A DNA stretch of 64,000 bases from Colias croceus. Its lineage: Eukaryota; Arthropoda; Insecta; Lepidoptera; Pieridae. Position 1 is the first letter of the stretch; each line of letters starts with the position of its first letter. Location: NCBI RefSeq assembly GCF_905220415.1, contig NC_059562.1, positions 3,797,501 to 3,861,500 of the forward strand, given 5' to 3'. Of this stretch, positions 34,001 through 42,294 are shown piece after piece. Below the pieces are notes generated by a model. It searched no databases, had not been told where the DNA came from, and saw only the letters and a list, made by a program, of their open reading frames with translations. The translations under genes were made by a program, and so were the position numbers.

Positions 34001-36823
34001 AAACAATCACGATTCTTAATGCTTACAATGTTCATATAGAACAAAATATAGAAATTAAAATAGAAATAGATTTATATCGATGTATATTAATAAAATGATA
34101 CATTTATAGTTTGTACCTTGTTGAACACGATTAATTATAACACGATGTAATTGGTAAAATATCGATGATTAAAAATGCATACATTGAAATAGGTGAATAT
34201 CTATAAAAAATATAACTATGTCGGTTATGCAATTTTGTATAAAATAAATCTCTTCAATAAACTGCGATTACTTTTTGTATGTTTATAAAAATACTGTTGT
34301 TATTTTACAAACGAGAAAATGCAAATATAATAAGTCTTGACGCAATAATTGCCTTTTTATCTTAAACTTAAAATGGCGCAATCTTAACGGAAATTATAAG
34401 TAAAACTAATCCGTTCTTAGCAAGAAAAATATATTTCAATGAGCGCACATATATTCCGCTCGTCTTAATTTATTAACAGAGTAACACAATAATGTATTTT
34501 ACAATAGACTTGCCGACCCCAGAATCATTGTTCAATCAACGACATCATTATCAAATAGGAGGATTAAAAATAGTTTATGACCTATTAATTACCAGTATCT
34601 CATAAGTTAATATGAAAAAAAAAATCTATTTATTACCTCAAATTACAGTCAATACTAGAAAACGTAAATGTATTGTTATTTATTTATTTATTTTACACTT
34701 AATTAATTGTACAAATAGGAAACCTTAGAATCATGGTAGATCTAAAATATATGTCAAGCATGCTTTATTTATTTTTCAACAATTTTAACGTACCGCGATA
34801 AAGATAATAAATATTACAATACAGTCACACGGAAATATTATAAGTATAATAATATTATTGTGACGACGTCATACACGTAAATTCAAGTTATCTTGATAAA
34901 CTTATCAATATGTCTTCAATTGATTCAAACGACATTTTGCACTGAGTTTACATTGCAATTAAAATTGATAAACTTAAAATAATTGAATTGATAATTTTAA
35001 ATGTAAGTATGTTGCATGAGATAAATACCTACTTACTTTTAACTTTAAGATATTCAAAATCTAATATGTCCTACTTATTACCTCTATTTTAAAAATAGAA
35101 GTACATATATTCAAATCTCATATCATAGTCTTAGAAGGTAATTTAGAAATTCGATATAATAAGTAAAATTTAATAAATATCAAAACCTAAGTTATGTCTA
35201 TAATTCATAGAGTATTAGATGAATAATTAATGCAAAATGCAAATAACCATGCAATGGATTTACTATAAAATGTTACTTGAGTTATTTCCATATTACAACT
35301 TTATTACTTGCAACTTTATTGATCCCAATTACTATCCTCCATACATAAATGATATTTATTCAGTTGTGAATTTTTTACACACAATTTTGTTTATGTTATT
35401 TGTTGTATTATTATGAGTTCATTGAACTAATGATGCACTGTACTTTTTATATAGTTTTGTTAAAGACCACTCTCATAAATTAATTATTATTAAATGCAGT
35501 CAATGTCACTAAATTACAAATGAATAAAATACAATACATTAAGCCGAGTTTACAAGTAACACTTGACTTCTTATTGCTTGCACTATATCTATATAAGCCG
35601 TATATGCACCATACACTAAGCACTATGTAACGAACCTAAACATACTATTTAAAAAAAACTTGAGCGATGTCAAGGACAACACAACAACAAGACATCCGGA
35701 TGGAACAAAGTGTTAAGATAGAGAGAGACAGACAGAGAACCACGTGCACGGCTTACAACTCTAGCAAAAAGTGTCGTTACAAATTTTCATAAGAATTTTT
35801 CTGTCTTTCACAGCGATAAGGAACTTCGTTCCAAAAACTTAACTAAAAATTTGTGTTATTTTTCATATACATACTTGATATCCACATGTGCAAGGATAGA
35901 AGTGGAGATCGTCCACCTCCAAGGGTTCCATACACAGGGGACATTCCACCTGCAAAATAGAAGAAATTTTTAACACTACATTTTTTTTAATCCTATCTGT
36001 ATAAAAAAAAATATTGTCGTTAGGGAAGCGCTTGGCCACAATCTCGCCTGATGTTAAGCTGAGATGTATTCTAAGATGGAACACGCTTTCCTAGAGGGTT
36101 GTTCACTCTACGCTTGAAGACCCCCATATTGTGGGTAGACACAGATTTAATAATTTTTATGAATACTTATCACTAAAACTTAGATTATCTCCTAAAAGTT
36201 GAAAATGAGTCATAAAAATCTGTCATGATATTAACATGTTTATGCAAATAAATAAATGTTATGTAAATATAAACAATGGAACGTATTTGACCTACATAAA
36301 TCTATTCACTCTTACTAGTACTGATATAATTTTGTTGAGTAGAAGATACCAGAAGGTATACACTTGTTTTTGAAATGAAGAAATCTCTATATATAAAAAT
36401 GAGTCCCTATTTCCCTTGGTCACGGCATCACGCGTGAACGGGTGGACTGCTAGTGGTTTATAAAGGAAAGCCACAAACAAAATTTCTTAGTCATCTATAC
36501 TAATATTATAAAGAGGAAAGGTATGTTATGGTTTTCACAAATAAACTACTGGACCGATTTTGATGAAATTTGGCACAGACAATCTTTAGACCCTGAGAAA
36601 GAACATAGGCTACCTTTTATTGCGAAATATGTACCACGGGCGAAGCCGTGGCGGACCGCTAGTCTTTTATAAAGAAAGAAAGAAAGCATTTTGTAGGATT
36701 GAATCATATTAATATTACCAACTCTCTTTACTCATGAAAATGCTTTATAATTCAACAAAAATAACTAATATTAATAATATGGTTTGTTACCTGTTCTTCG
36801 CCACTCTGGTTCAAAACTGACAT
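25056..36823 (-). CDS. CNOT4: CCR4-NOT complex subunit 4, RING/RRM E3 ubiquitin ligase
   Basis: E3 ligase of the CCR4-NOT deadenylase complex, linking mRNA decay and stalled translation to ubiquitylation. Sixteen exons with consistent phase: 36823-36791, 35949-35875, 33951-33838, 32345-32196, 31832-31746, 30962-30773, 30239-30126, 29860-29819, 29619-29550, 28890-28730, 28572-27850, 27681-27089, 26798-26635, 26094-25945, 25656-25565 and 25375-25056. Total 3078 nt, 1025 residues. The C4C4 RING is at residues ~14-57 (CPLCMEPLE, CGYQICRFCW, GLCPACRKAYP). A basic coiled linker follows, then the RRM (~107-185) and a CCCH finger (YCANFMKNQPCPKPDCMYLH). The conserved LDFDPFKETQKALAEMMETE and RTRLPPPGFSH blocks lie near the C-terminus. 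Exon 12 holds a pentapeptide array, and a HAHAHAH run precedes the end. An acceptor-like TTTGTTTACAG before 36907 implies a 5' untranslated exon farther right. Confidence 0.96.
25811..25935. mobile_element. Short interspersed element, AAGTTTCACTT family
   Basis: GGCGCGTTGAGAGTAAAATT, GTCATGGCAATACTGTCACG and an AGTTTCACTT word are followed by GTGTGCTCGGCACACACGCTC. An inverted relative lies at 31025-31165, and related words occur at 29235-29385. All are in CNOT4 introns. Confidence 0.6.
26147..26320 (-). mobile_element. Helitron-like element, family C, partial
   Basis: On the minus strand it begins TCCTACTTAATTTAATCGCG with AAGTTTGTATATTTGTTACTC, AAATTTGCTATG and TTTTTATCCCAGAAATTCC. It lacks the GC-rich 3' terminus. 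Confidence 0.6.
26325..26565. mobile_element. Interspersed element shared with the legless intron copy
   Basis: The stretch from AAAAAGAGTGTGTGTACTTA through GTGTCGGTGTGCGCGCGCAT to TTCACTCTCATCATTTTTC is nearly identical to 56303-56490 in legless. Small differences include a 4-base length change in the CACCTAGAACT region. It begins with GTACACGCGTTAGAAGTTAT and ends with AGAAGTATAACTTC, so its ends are partly inverse. Confidence 0.75.
27197..27541 (-). repeat. Coding 15-bp minisatellite: 23 pentapeptide repeats in CNOT4
   Basis: On the minus strand this part of CNOT4 exon 12 encodes 23 unbroken units of the form (A/V/T/G)-(N/S)-(S/T/A)-(L/M)-(G/S/A), for example ANSLG ANTLG VNSMG. They fall at about residues 634-748. 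More degenerate copies lie on the N-terminal side. Codon choice varies strongly from unit to unit. Confidence 0.9.
29235..29385. mobile_element. Degenerate interspersed element, AAGTTTCACTT family
   Basis: GTGAAACTTTTTTTCAC at the left and AAAAGTTTCACTTT at the right bracket a set of TTATCGTAC inverted words. It resembles the elements at 25811 and 31025. It lies in a CNOT4 intron. Confidence 0.45.
29909..30113 (+). mobile_element. Helitron, family C, full length
   Basis: 5' TCCTACTATAATATTATAAA, AATGCGAAAGTTTGTGAGG, TACTGAACCGATTACAATG, and 3' GAAGCCGCGGGCGGAAAGCGAGT. It lies 13 bases from the CNOT4 exon 7 donor. Confidence 0.8.
30490..30755. repeat. ACGTC/ACGTA pentamer satellite
   Basis: About 265 bases of tandem CACGT, AACGT and CACGC-type pentamers, often organised as decamers (ACGTCACGTA). 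It abuts the CNOT4 exon 6 donor. The neighbouring exon itself carries a short run of the same words (GTACGTGACGTACGTG near 30930). Confidence 0.9.
31025..31165. mobile_element. Short interspersed element, AAGTTTCACTT family
   Basis: Inverse of 25811-25935: GCGAGCACACGTGTCAGAAG, CCATGACGTGACGGTATTGC and AAATTTTACTCTCAACGCGC. It is in the CNOT4 intron between exons 5 and 6. Confidence 0.6.
31396..31605. repeat. Direct duplication of ~75 bases
   Basis: AATGTACAACCTTTGTATCAG with AAAAAACCTTGTGTTGTTGA is repeated about 130 bases later as AATGCACAACCTTTATCAG with AAAAAACCTTGTGTTGAAGA. Divergence is visible, so this is an old tandem duplication in a CNOT4 intron. Confidence 0.7.
32083..32165 (+). 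mobile_element. LINE 3' tail
   Basis: GGTGGTAAATGTTAAAAAAT, ATGACGATTCAAAATAAG and TTATTCAATAAATAAATAAA match the tail type seen at 59626-59756. 5'-truncated. Confidence 0.5.
32380..32630. mobile_element. MITE with ACCGACTTCA inverted ends
   Basis: TTAACCGACTTCAAAAAAA on the left is inverted as TTTGAAGTCGGTTGTTTTTA on the right. The body has GGAGGAGGTTATCAATTCGG, TTCTGAACCGATTTAGGTG and ATTCGGATAGGCCCCG. It lies in CNOT4 intron 3. The same left end recurs at 63862. Confidence 0.8.
32645..32822. mobile_element. GC-rich interspersed element, copy 1
   Basis: AAGCTATTGCATAGCTTCTG, CGGGCCTTGAGCGCGGGGA, CCACTCCGACGGGCGGAGG, AAGGCATAGCATGCAATAGC and GCGGCAGTCCCCGAGTG. Copy 2 at 60447-60622 is about 95% identical by eye. 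The left end is a self-complementary hairpin, and GCATGCAATAGCTTT pairs with it. It has not been assigned to a family. Confidence 0.75.
33013..33195 (+). mobile_element. tRNA-derived SINE
   Basis: A head TGGCTTGGTGGTGACCCTGC with B-box GGTCGTGGGTTCGATTCCTA is followed by the body AAATATTTGTATGATGAAAA, TGCTCCGTGTCTGGGTGTTA and TATTTATTTATAATTG. This is the common lepidopteran SINE layout. It lies in CNOT4 intron 3. Confidence 0.75.
33609..33807 (+). mobile_element. Non-autonomous Helitron, family A
   Basis: 5' TCTATACTTAATATTATTC, AAGCTGAAGAGTTTGTTTG, GGTCCGATTTGAAAAATTA, and 3' AACCGCGGAGCACAGCTAGT. It is 31 bases from the CNOT4 exon 3 donor. Confidence 0.85.
33955..35870. other. CNOT4 intron 2
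   Basis: AT-rich intronic DNA. I see no exon, RNA gene or recognisable repeat in it. Confidence 0.6.
36000..36135. mobile_element. LINE/SINE-type fragment
   Basis: GGGAAGCGCTTGGCCACAAT, CTCGCCTGATGTTAAGCTGA, AAGATGGAACACGCTTTCCT and TTGAAGACCCCCATATTG form a sequence I know as a common lepidopteran retroelement end. It lies in CNOT4 intron 1. Confidence 0.55.
36494..36663 (+). mobile_element. Helitron, family D
   Basis: 5' TCTATACTAATATTATAAAG, GGACCGATTTTGATGAAATT, ACATAGGCTACCTTTTATTG, and 3' CGGGCGAAGCCGTGGCGGACCGCTAGT. It shares its tail with 46560-46742. Confidence 0.8.
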
Positions 36824-37055
36824 CCTAGTCCCAACAGCCTATTGTTATGTACTTCACAGCAAATACAAACAAACGCCAGCCAAAACGTAATATTGCACCA
36901 CCAACGTCTGTAAACAAAATAATATTATTATTCAAAACAGAAACTCACAGTAAGATATCATCTTTAATAATTGTCCATAGGCTATTTTTTAACAGTATAA
37001 TTATTATAATAATGTTTTCGTATTTCAGGGGTAAAAGAAATAAGACAATTGTCTG

Positions 37056-37215
37056 TCTACACTAATATTATAAAGAGGAAAGATTTGATTGTTTGTTTGA
37101 ATTGAACAGGCTCCGAAACTAATAGACCGAATTAAAAAAATATTTTACTATTAGAATTATCCCTGATTTTGTTTTTATCCCGAGTCAACCGGCAGAGCCG
37201 AGAAGACTGACTAGT
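37056..37215 (+). mobile_element. Helitron-like element, divergent
   Basis: 5' TCTACACTAATATTATAAAG, a middle CTCCGAAACTAATAGACCG, and 3' CCGGCAGAGCCGAGAAGACTGACTAGT. Eighty bases from the errantivirus insertion. Confidence 0.7.
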
Positions 37216-37294
37216 CAGTTATATTGTTATGATTTGGTTAGTCTTGTACAATTTGACAAACATTAATTTGGGTATAATATTTATCTATATACCT

Positions 37295-37546
37295 AGTTAT
37301 GTCGGGGCAACCCGCAGTACATGCATGTGATATCGTATTTGTTAACGCAGCATAACTACGGCCACCCTGCATCGCCTTAATGCATTTTGTATAATTCTTA
37401 GAACATAGATTGCAGCGTTGCATTTTTGTTTAACGATAAGTTTATAGTTTAAGTTTTCATTCTGGATGTAGAGAGCACATATTAAAGACGTTTAAATTAA
37501 ATCTTGTCTTTTTAAAAAACGTCCTTCGGTCCGTCGAAATTTGAGT
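37295..37546 (+). repeat. 5' LTR
   Basis: Starts AGTTATGTCGGGGC and ends AAATTTGAGT, 252 bp. No difference from the 3' LTR was found. An ATATTAAA/TTTAAATTAAA stretch may be its poly(A) or core-promoter region. Confidence 0.92.
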
Positions 37547-37564
37547 GGCGCAGCCGGTAGGATA
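37547..37564 (+). other. Primer-binding site
   Basis: TGGCGCAGCCGGTAGGAT directly after the 5' LTR, matching by one-base variation the tRNA-Ser-type primer site known from 17.6/297-like elements. Confidence 0.7.
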
Positions 37565-38033
37565 CTCGAAAATATCCTGCTGCCGAGCTAACACTATAGC
37601 CGAAAGGATCTGTGATAGTGCGGTGCTTGTACGAGTATCCTCGAACCAAATAAATAATTCTCCCGCGACGCGTACGCGTAAAACTCAATCGCTGAAGTGA
37701 AACGCGTACTGTGACCTCAAGGACGAGCATCCAGGATCATAAGTGAAGGACATGGGAGCGAGCAGTCTGTGAGTAAACCTCTTCACTCCTGTTTTTCACA
37801 TTCCCTGTTTTCACGAAATCCCCGACCCAAAATAGTCGGCCTAATCATTACGATTATTTGATTTTGTTCGTTGCAATTATCGTGATAATTCGTAATTTTT
37901 AGTGTTTAATTTTAAGTGTTAGTTATTAGTAAAAAATAGTGTTATCTTTATTATATTTAGAGTTTTAATCGCTAAAACTTTATCTTTATTACATTTAGAG
38001 TTTTAATCGCTAAAACTAACTAAAAGAACCAAA

Positions 38034-40436
38034 ATGGAAGAGATTAAACTCATACCAAGAGAAATACTATGTATCATCCCCAAATTTGATGGAGATGAAA
38101 AACTGTTAAACCTATTTATCAATAAAAGCGAATACATTATAAGATCATTCCAAGATGCGAACAATAACGCACAAAACTTATATGTATATCATGCCATAAC
38201 GAGTAGGCTTATCGGTAAGGCAGCTTCACTGCTTAGTGATTACCAAAATATAACTTCATGGACTGAATTAAAGGAAATACTTACCCAACATTTCGGAGAC
38301 CCGCGATCGGAAGAATGTATCGCACTAGAGTTAGAAGGGTTAAAAATAAAACAAGGTGAAAGTTACATACAGTTTTGCCACAGAATACAAAATATTAAAA
38401 GTTCCCTATTTTCAAAAGTAAACCGCTTCACGGATGAAGGAGTTAAAGCCGCGAAGATGATCATATACAATAATACTGCGTTAAATGTTTTTCTGTACAA
38501 CCTCCCGGAGGACATGATCCGGATTGTTAGATTAAGGGGTTGTACAAACTTAGAAAATGCACTTAGCGTAGTTACAGAAGAAGTAAATTTTATACAACAA
38601 TATAACGCAAAGATTAGTAAGCCAAAACCTATAACTCAAAACGCTTTCCAAAATTCATTAAAACCTAATTTCAGTACGATGCCTTTAAATCAAAACTTTA
38701 AATACGGCAGTCCTCAACAGCCAATTGGTTATAGACCGAATTTCGCTCAACAACCTCGACCAAATTTAATGCAACCACCTCGACCAAATTTTATTCAACA
38801 GTTAAGGCAAACACCACAAGCCCAAGGCTATAAATTTGGCACACAATCTAATAATAACCACCAATTGCGACCTTTTCAAAATTCCGGTTATAAATTTGGA
38901 ATCCCAAATCAACAAACAGACCAACCTCGTTTTAAATTTGGCATACAACATGCCCAGGCACCGAACCCCGGCTTAAATAGCGATGTATCAATGCGCACGG
39001 CACCTATAAGGCACAACGAAACTCATAATCTATATTACTGCGATGAACCAAATTATGAAAATTACGATAACTCAACTTTAAATTATAAAGAAGACGCCGC
39101 GAACGAGTTATACGATTCTACCGATCCGGAAGTAACTGAAAGCAATTTTAATGAAAATAACGAATTTCCTGTTACCGGCCTCCGACGAGACAGTGAAATA
39201 ATTAATTTAAATTATTGTGACAGCATCTTAAAATTACCACATATTATAGTTCCCGAAATAAAAGCAAAGTTTCTCATAGATACAGGAAGCAGTCGTTCCT
39301 TTATAAGCCCGGCCAAAGCAGAAGAATATTTTAGAGACCATAAACAGTATGAACAATTTACAGTTGTTAGTACACATGCGCAAAGCACTCATGATGAGGT
39401 TATAGTAATTCCGTTATTAAAAACTTTTAGAAGCTCACTTTCCCACAAATTTTATGTATACAATGTAGACAGTAAGTATGATGGATTAATCGGATCTGAT
39501 TTACTTAAGAACCTAGATGCAAATATCGATATGAAACACCAAGTTTTAGAAACATTTAACGCCAAAATACCGATTATTTATAACCCTCCGTTAAAAATCA
39601 CCTTAGAGCCTCGATCAGAAACTAGAGTATCAATTCCAACTAACTTTCAGAACGGTGACTCTACATTAGATTTTCAGACTTTTCGTGAAAGCGTTCGTAT
39701 GCCAGCAGCAATAGTTGACGTGTCAATGAAAGTTAATGTAGATAAAAAGGAGCGAAATCTTCAAAAACACTTAACCGATGCAACAGACGAAATAGTAAAA
39801 GTTAGTAACAATCAGGCTGGAACATGTGACCCGCGACCCCTGACGCCGAATACAATTTCGTCTGATTCAGACCGAACAGTGCCTATTACTAAAAATAATT
39901 GCCCGAGATCCCCATATTCGATTCCGTCACTCGATAGTAGTATAATAACCGCGGAAAGCAGCACCTTGACCGCGTCTAGCAATAATAGCGAAAATACAGA
40001 TACGGTTCGCTCAGCTCGCGATCTTGATACGGAAGGCATACTGATTCTAGATGAAGCTGTAGATTTTAATAAAATATTAACTCAACAATTTGTAAAAGAT
40101 CACCACAAACGTACAACATTTTTATACAAATATCTTACAGACAAAATTATTCATAAGACACAGGTTATTAAGGATAAGCATGGCGGTGAAAATGATTTTA
40201 ACATAGACATAGGAGATTCAGTTTACATTAAAGGAGTTAACACGAGACGTGCTATAGATAAGGCTAGGTATCAGAAAGCGATAGTCACGGGACCGATCGA
40301 TAAAAATATTGTGCCAGTAACGACGCACAATCGTGAAACTAAAGTTCCCATTAAAAACGTTAAGCGTCCTCCACAGGTTACTAATTTTGGCGATCCACGT
40401 GATCCAAAACCAGGGTCTTCAACTGCACCAGATTAA
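38034..40436 (+). CDS. gag-pro: Errantivirus Gag-protease fused to an integrase tail
   Basis: An 800-residue frame. Residues ~1-200 are a capsid-like Gag domain. Residues ~200-330 are Gln/Asn/Pro-rich with repeated YKFG and RPNF words and no CCHC knuckle. Residues ~405-500 look like a retroviral-type aspartic protease with the catalytic Asp-Thr-Gly at 416-418 and a later GLIGSDLL. A Ser/Thr-rich linker follows. From ~665 to 800 the sequence resembles the end of an integrase (GDSVYIKG, then RRAIDKARYQKA). In intact relatives reverse transcriptase, RNase H and the integrase core lie between, usually in a shifted frame; here they are gone and the join is in frame. Such a copy cannot reverse-transcribe itself and would need help from an intact relative. 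Confidence 0.85.
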   Translation: MEEIKLIPREILCIIPKFDGDEKLLNLFINKSEYIIRSFQDANNNAQNLYVYHAITSRLIGKAASLLSDYQNITSWTELKEILTQHFGDPRSEECIALELEGLKIKQGESYIQFCHRIQNIKSSLFSKVNRFTDEGVKAAKMIIYNNTALNVFLYNLPEDMIRIVRLRGCTNLENALSVVTEEVNFIQQYNAKISKPKPITQNAFQNSLKPNFSTMPLNQNFKYGSPQQPIGYRPNFAQQPRPNLMQPPRPNFIQQLRQTPQAQGYKFGTQSNNNHQLRPFQNSGYKFGIPNQQTDQPRFKFGIQHAQAPNPGLNSDVSMRTAPIRHNETHNLYYCDEPNYENYDNSTLNYKEDAANELYDSTDPEVTESNFNENNEFPVTGLRRDSEIINLNYCDSILKLPHIIVPEIKAKFLIDTGSSRSFISPAKAEEYFRDHKQYEQFTVVSTHAQSTHDEVIVIPLLKTFRSSLSHKFYVYNVDSKYDGLIGSDLLKNLDANIDMKHQVLETFNAKIPIIYNPPLKITLEPRSETRVSIPTNFQNGDSTLDFQTFRESVRMPAAIVDVSMKVNVDKKERNLQKHLTDATDEIVKVSNNQAGTCDPRPLTPNTISSDSDRTVPITKNNCPRSPYSIPSLDSSIITAESSTLTASSNNSENTDTVRSARDLDTEGILILDEAVDFNKILTQQFVKDHHKRTTFLYKYLTDKIIHKTQVIKDKHGGENDFNIDIGDSVYIKGVNTRRAIDKARYQKAIVTGPIDKNIVPVTTHNRETKVPIKNVKRPPQVTNFGDPRDPKPGSSTAPD

Positions 40437-42099
40437 ACGGAACCCCGGAATACTACCTCTCCGTGAAGGCTATGCAGTCGTCAGCAATGACACATGGAGA
40501 GTTATTAAGGTTTTAGATTTAAAGTTAATATATGACGATTTAGAATTTAATATAAATAGTTATCTATCATTTAGAAATCAGGTTCATAGTTGTATTGATG
40601 TAAAAGCGTTAGGTTCCGATTTTATTACAACAGAATTACAAACAGATTATCATATGAATTATACTATTGATAAATTTGAACAATTAATTCCGTCTTCTAG
40701 ATCTAAACGTGGTTTATTAAATCCACTTGGTTCAGTTATAAAAATTATCACCGGTAACCTCGACAACGAAGATGCTATACAATTTGAAAACACTATTGAA
40801 AAATTAAAGACTAAACAAGACTCTATAATACATAAGATGACGATCGTTACTGAGATGGTGGGTTCGTTATTAAATGTAGCTGAAATATCTAATAACAATT
40901 TCATTGCAATCCAGAATAAGCTAAATGTAATTGATTCGCTTTTAAATGACACAAATTTACATCAAAGGACTAATGAAATTATACATACATATTCTGCATT
41001 CTTACATAATTTTATGTCTCTTTACGTTAGATTAAGTGAAATAGAAACTGCTGTAGCTTTTAGTAAAATTAAACTTTTACACCAATCCGTTGTAGATACT
41101 AAGGAATTATTACTTTTATTAAAAAACATTGAAACTAGCTCTAAGTTGCCATTTCCAGTAAATTTAGATAATGTTCTTAAAATTGAACAATTAATAGAAG
41201 TACAAACTTATGTAAAACAAAGTCAAATAAAATTCGTAATGACTATTCCATTAATTACTGACGACATTTATTCATATTTTAAAATAATACCTTTACCTAT
41301 ATTTAACGAAGAAAAAGGTCAGACTTCCCTTATCCTACCCAAATACCCATATGTCCTTGTGAAGGGGTTGAAAACCATGCCACTTTCACAACCATGCAAA
41401 GAAATAGATGAAGACCGGTTCCTATGCCCGGAAATACTGACATCAACATTATATAAAGACGATTGTTTAGCTGATCTTTTGCGGCTATCTACAAATGTTT
41501 CCAGTTGTCAGCCGATTCCCATTTCCATAGATGACGTGAAAATCGACAATGTTCTGCCAAATAGATGGATACTATACGTAAATGTGGAAACAGTACTTAC
41601 CAAGGTCTGTGAAAACGAGGTAACCCAAGAATTCCTTCATGGTACCTATTTATTGACGTTAGACGAGACTGGCTGTTACGTGAAAATCGGAGATATAACA
41701 CTAAAGAAATATGAAGTAAATGGAATTGATATTATATACCCAAGTTTACCAAAAATTATATTACCAAATTTGATGAACTTCCCGACCGACAGGAAGCCTG
41801 TTAACCTGAAGGGTGCAAATTTAACTGACATAAATATGCTTAGGCATTTAATTGAAAATAGTGAAAATAGTGAAAACCAGTTTAGTAGTACAGTGAATAG
41901 TGCCGTCGGAGTGATTAACATTATAACTTTTGTATTAATCGTAATTATAATTGTAATTGTGGTAGTAATTAAGTCTAAATTAAGAAAAATATGTATTCAA
42001 GAAAATCCTTCAGATTTTCTTGAAACTGAGGATGGAGGAGTTATGTCGGGGCAACCCGCAGTACATGCATGTGATATCGTATTTGTTAACGCAGCATAA
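40333..42099 (+). CDS. env: Errantivirus envelope glycoprotein
   Basis: A 588-residue frame overlapping the end of the Gag frame in another phase. The true N-terminus is probably added by splicing, as in related elements, because no clear signal peptide is seen at the frame start. A furin-type site RSKR at residues 123-126 is followed by a glycine-rich hydrophobic stretch, as in baculovirus-F-like envelopes. A long heptad-like region follows. A strongly hydrophobic span near residues 523-548 precedes a basic cytoplasmic tail, and the stop lies inside the 3' LTR. There are no internal stops. Whether it is expressed is unknown. Confidence 0.85.
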   Translation: MKLKFPLKTLSVLHRLLILAIHVIQNQGLQLHQIKRNPGILPLREGYAVVSNDTWRVIKVLDLKLIYDDLEFNINSYLSFRNQVHSCIDVKALGSDFITTELQTDYHMNYTIDKFEQLIPSSRSKRGLLNPLGSVIKIITGNLDNEDAIQFENTIEKLKTKQDSIIHKMTIVTEMVGSLLNVAEISNNNFIAIQNKLNVIDSLLNDTNLHQRTNEIIHTYSAFLHNFMSLYVRLSEIETAVAFSKIKLLHQSVVDTKELLLLLKNIETSSKLPFPVNLDNVLKIEQLIEVQTYVKQSQIKFVMTIPLITDDIYSYFKIIPLPIFNEEKGQTSLILPKYPYVLVKGLKTMPLSQPCKEIDEDRFLCPEILTSTLYKDDCLADLLRLSTNVSSCQPIPISIDDVKIDNVLPNRWILYVNVETVLTKVCENEVTQEFLHGTYLLTLDETGCYVKIGDITLKKYEVNGIDIIYPSLPKIILPNLMNFPTDRKPVNLKGANLTDINMLRHLIENSENSENQFSSTVNSAVGVINIITFVLIVIIIVIVVVIKSKLRKICIQENPSDFLETEDGGVMSGQPAVHACDIVFVNAA

Positions 42100-42290
42100 C
42101 TACGGCCACCCTGCATCGCCTTAATGCATTTTGTATAATTCTTAGAACATAGATTGCAGCGTTGCATTTTTGTTTAACGATAAGTTTATAGTTTAAGTTT
42201 TCATTCTGGATGTAGAGAGCACATATTAAAGACGTTTAAATTAAATCTTGTCTTTTTAAAAAACGTCCTTCGGTCCGTCGAAATTTGAGT
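42039..42290 (+). repeat. 3' LTR
   Basis: 252 bp, same ends as the 5' LTR. It contains the last 61 bases of the env frame. Confidence 0.92.
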
Positions 42291-42294
42291 ACCT

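Larger units (their letters stand above)
37295..42290 (+). mobile_element. Errantivirus-type LTR retrotransposon, recent, missing RT and most of integrase
   Basis: 4996 bp, flanked by the 4-bp duplication ACCT (37291-37294 and 42291-42294). The two 252-bp LTRs are identical as far as I can read, so insertion is recent. After the 5' LTR comes TGGCGCAGCCGGTAGGAT, a primer site of the tRNA-Ser type used by several insect gypsy-like elements. A purine-rich tract precedes the 3' LTR (~42026-42038). It encodes a Gag-protease frame and an Env frame. Reverse transcriptase, RNase H and the integrase core are absent: the frame passes from the protease region into an integrase C-terminal tail. It lies upstream of CNOT4 coding exon 1, perhaps in its 5' untranslated intron. 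Confidence 0.92.

Noticed and set aside
34500..35640. Search for hidden exons or RNA genes in CNOT4 intron 2
   Set aside because: Only AT-rich sequence was seen. The flanking exons join in phase without any missing CNOT4 residues.
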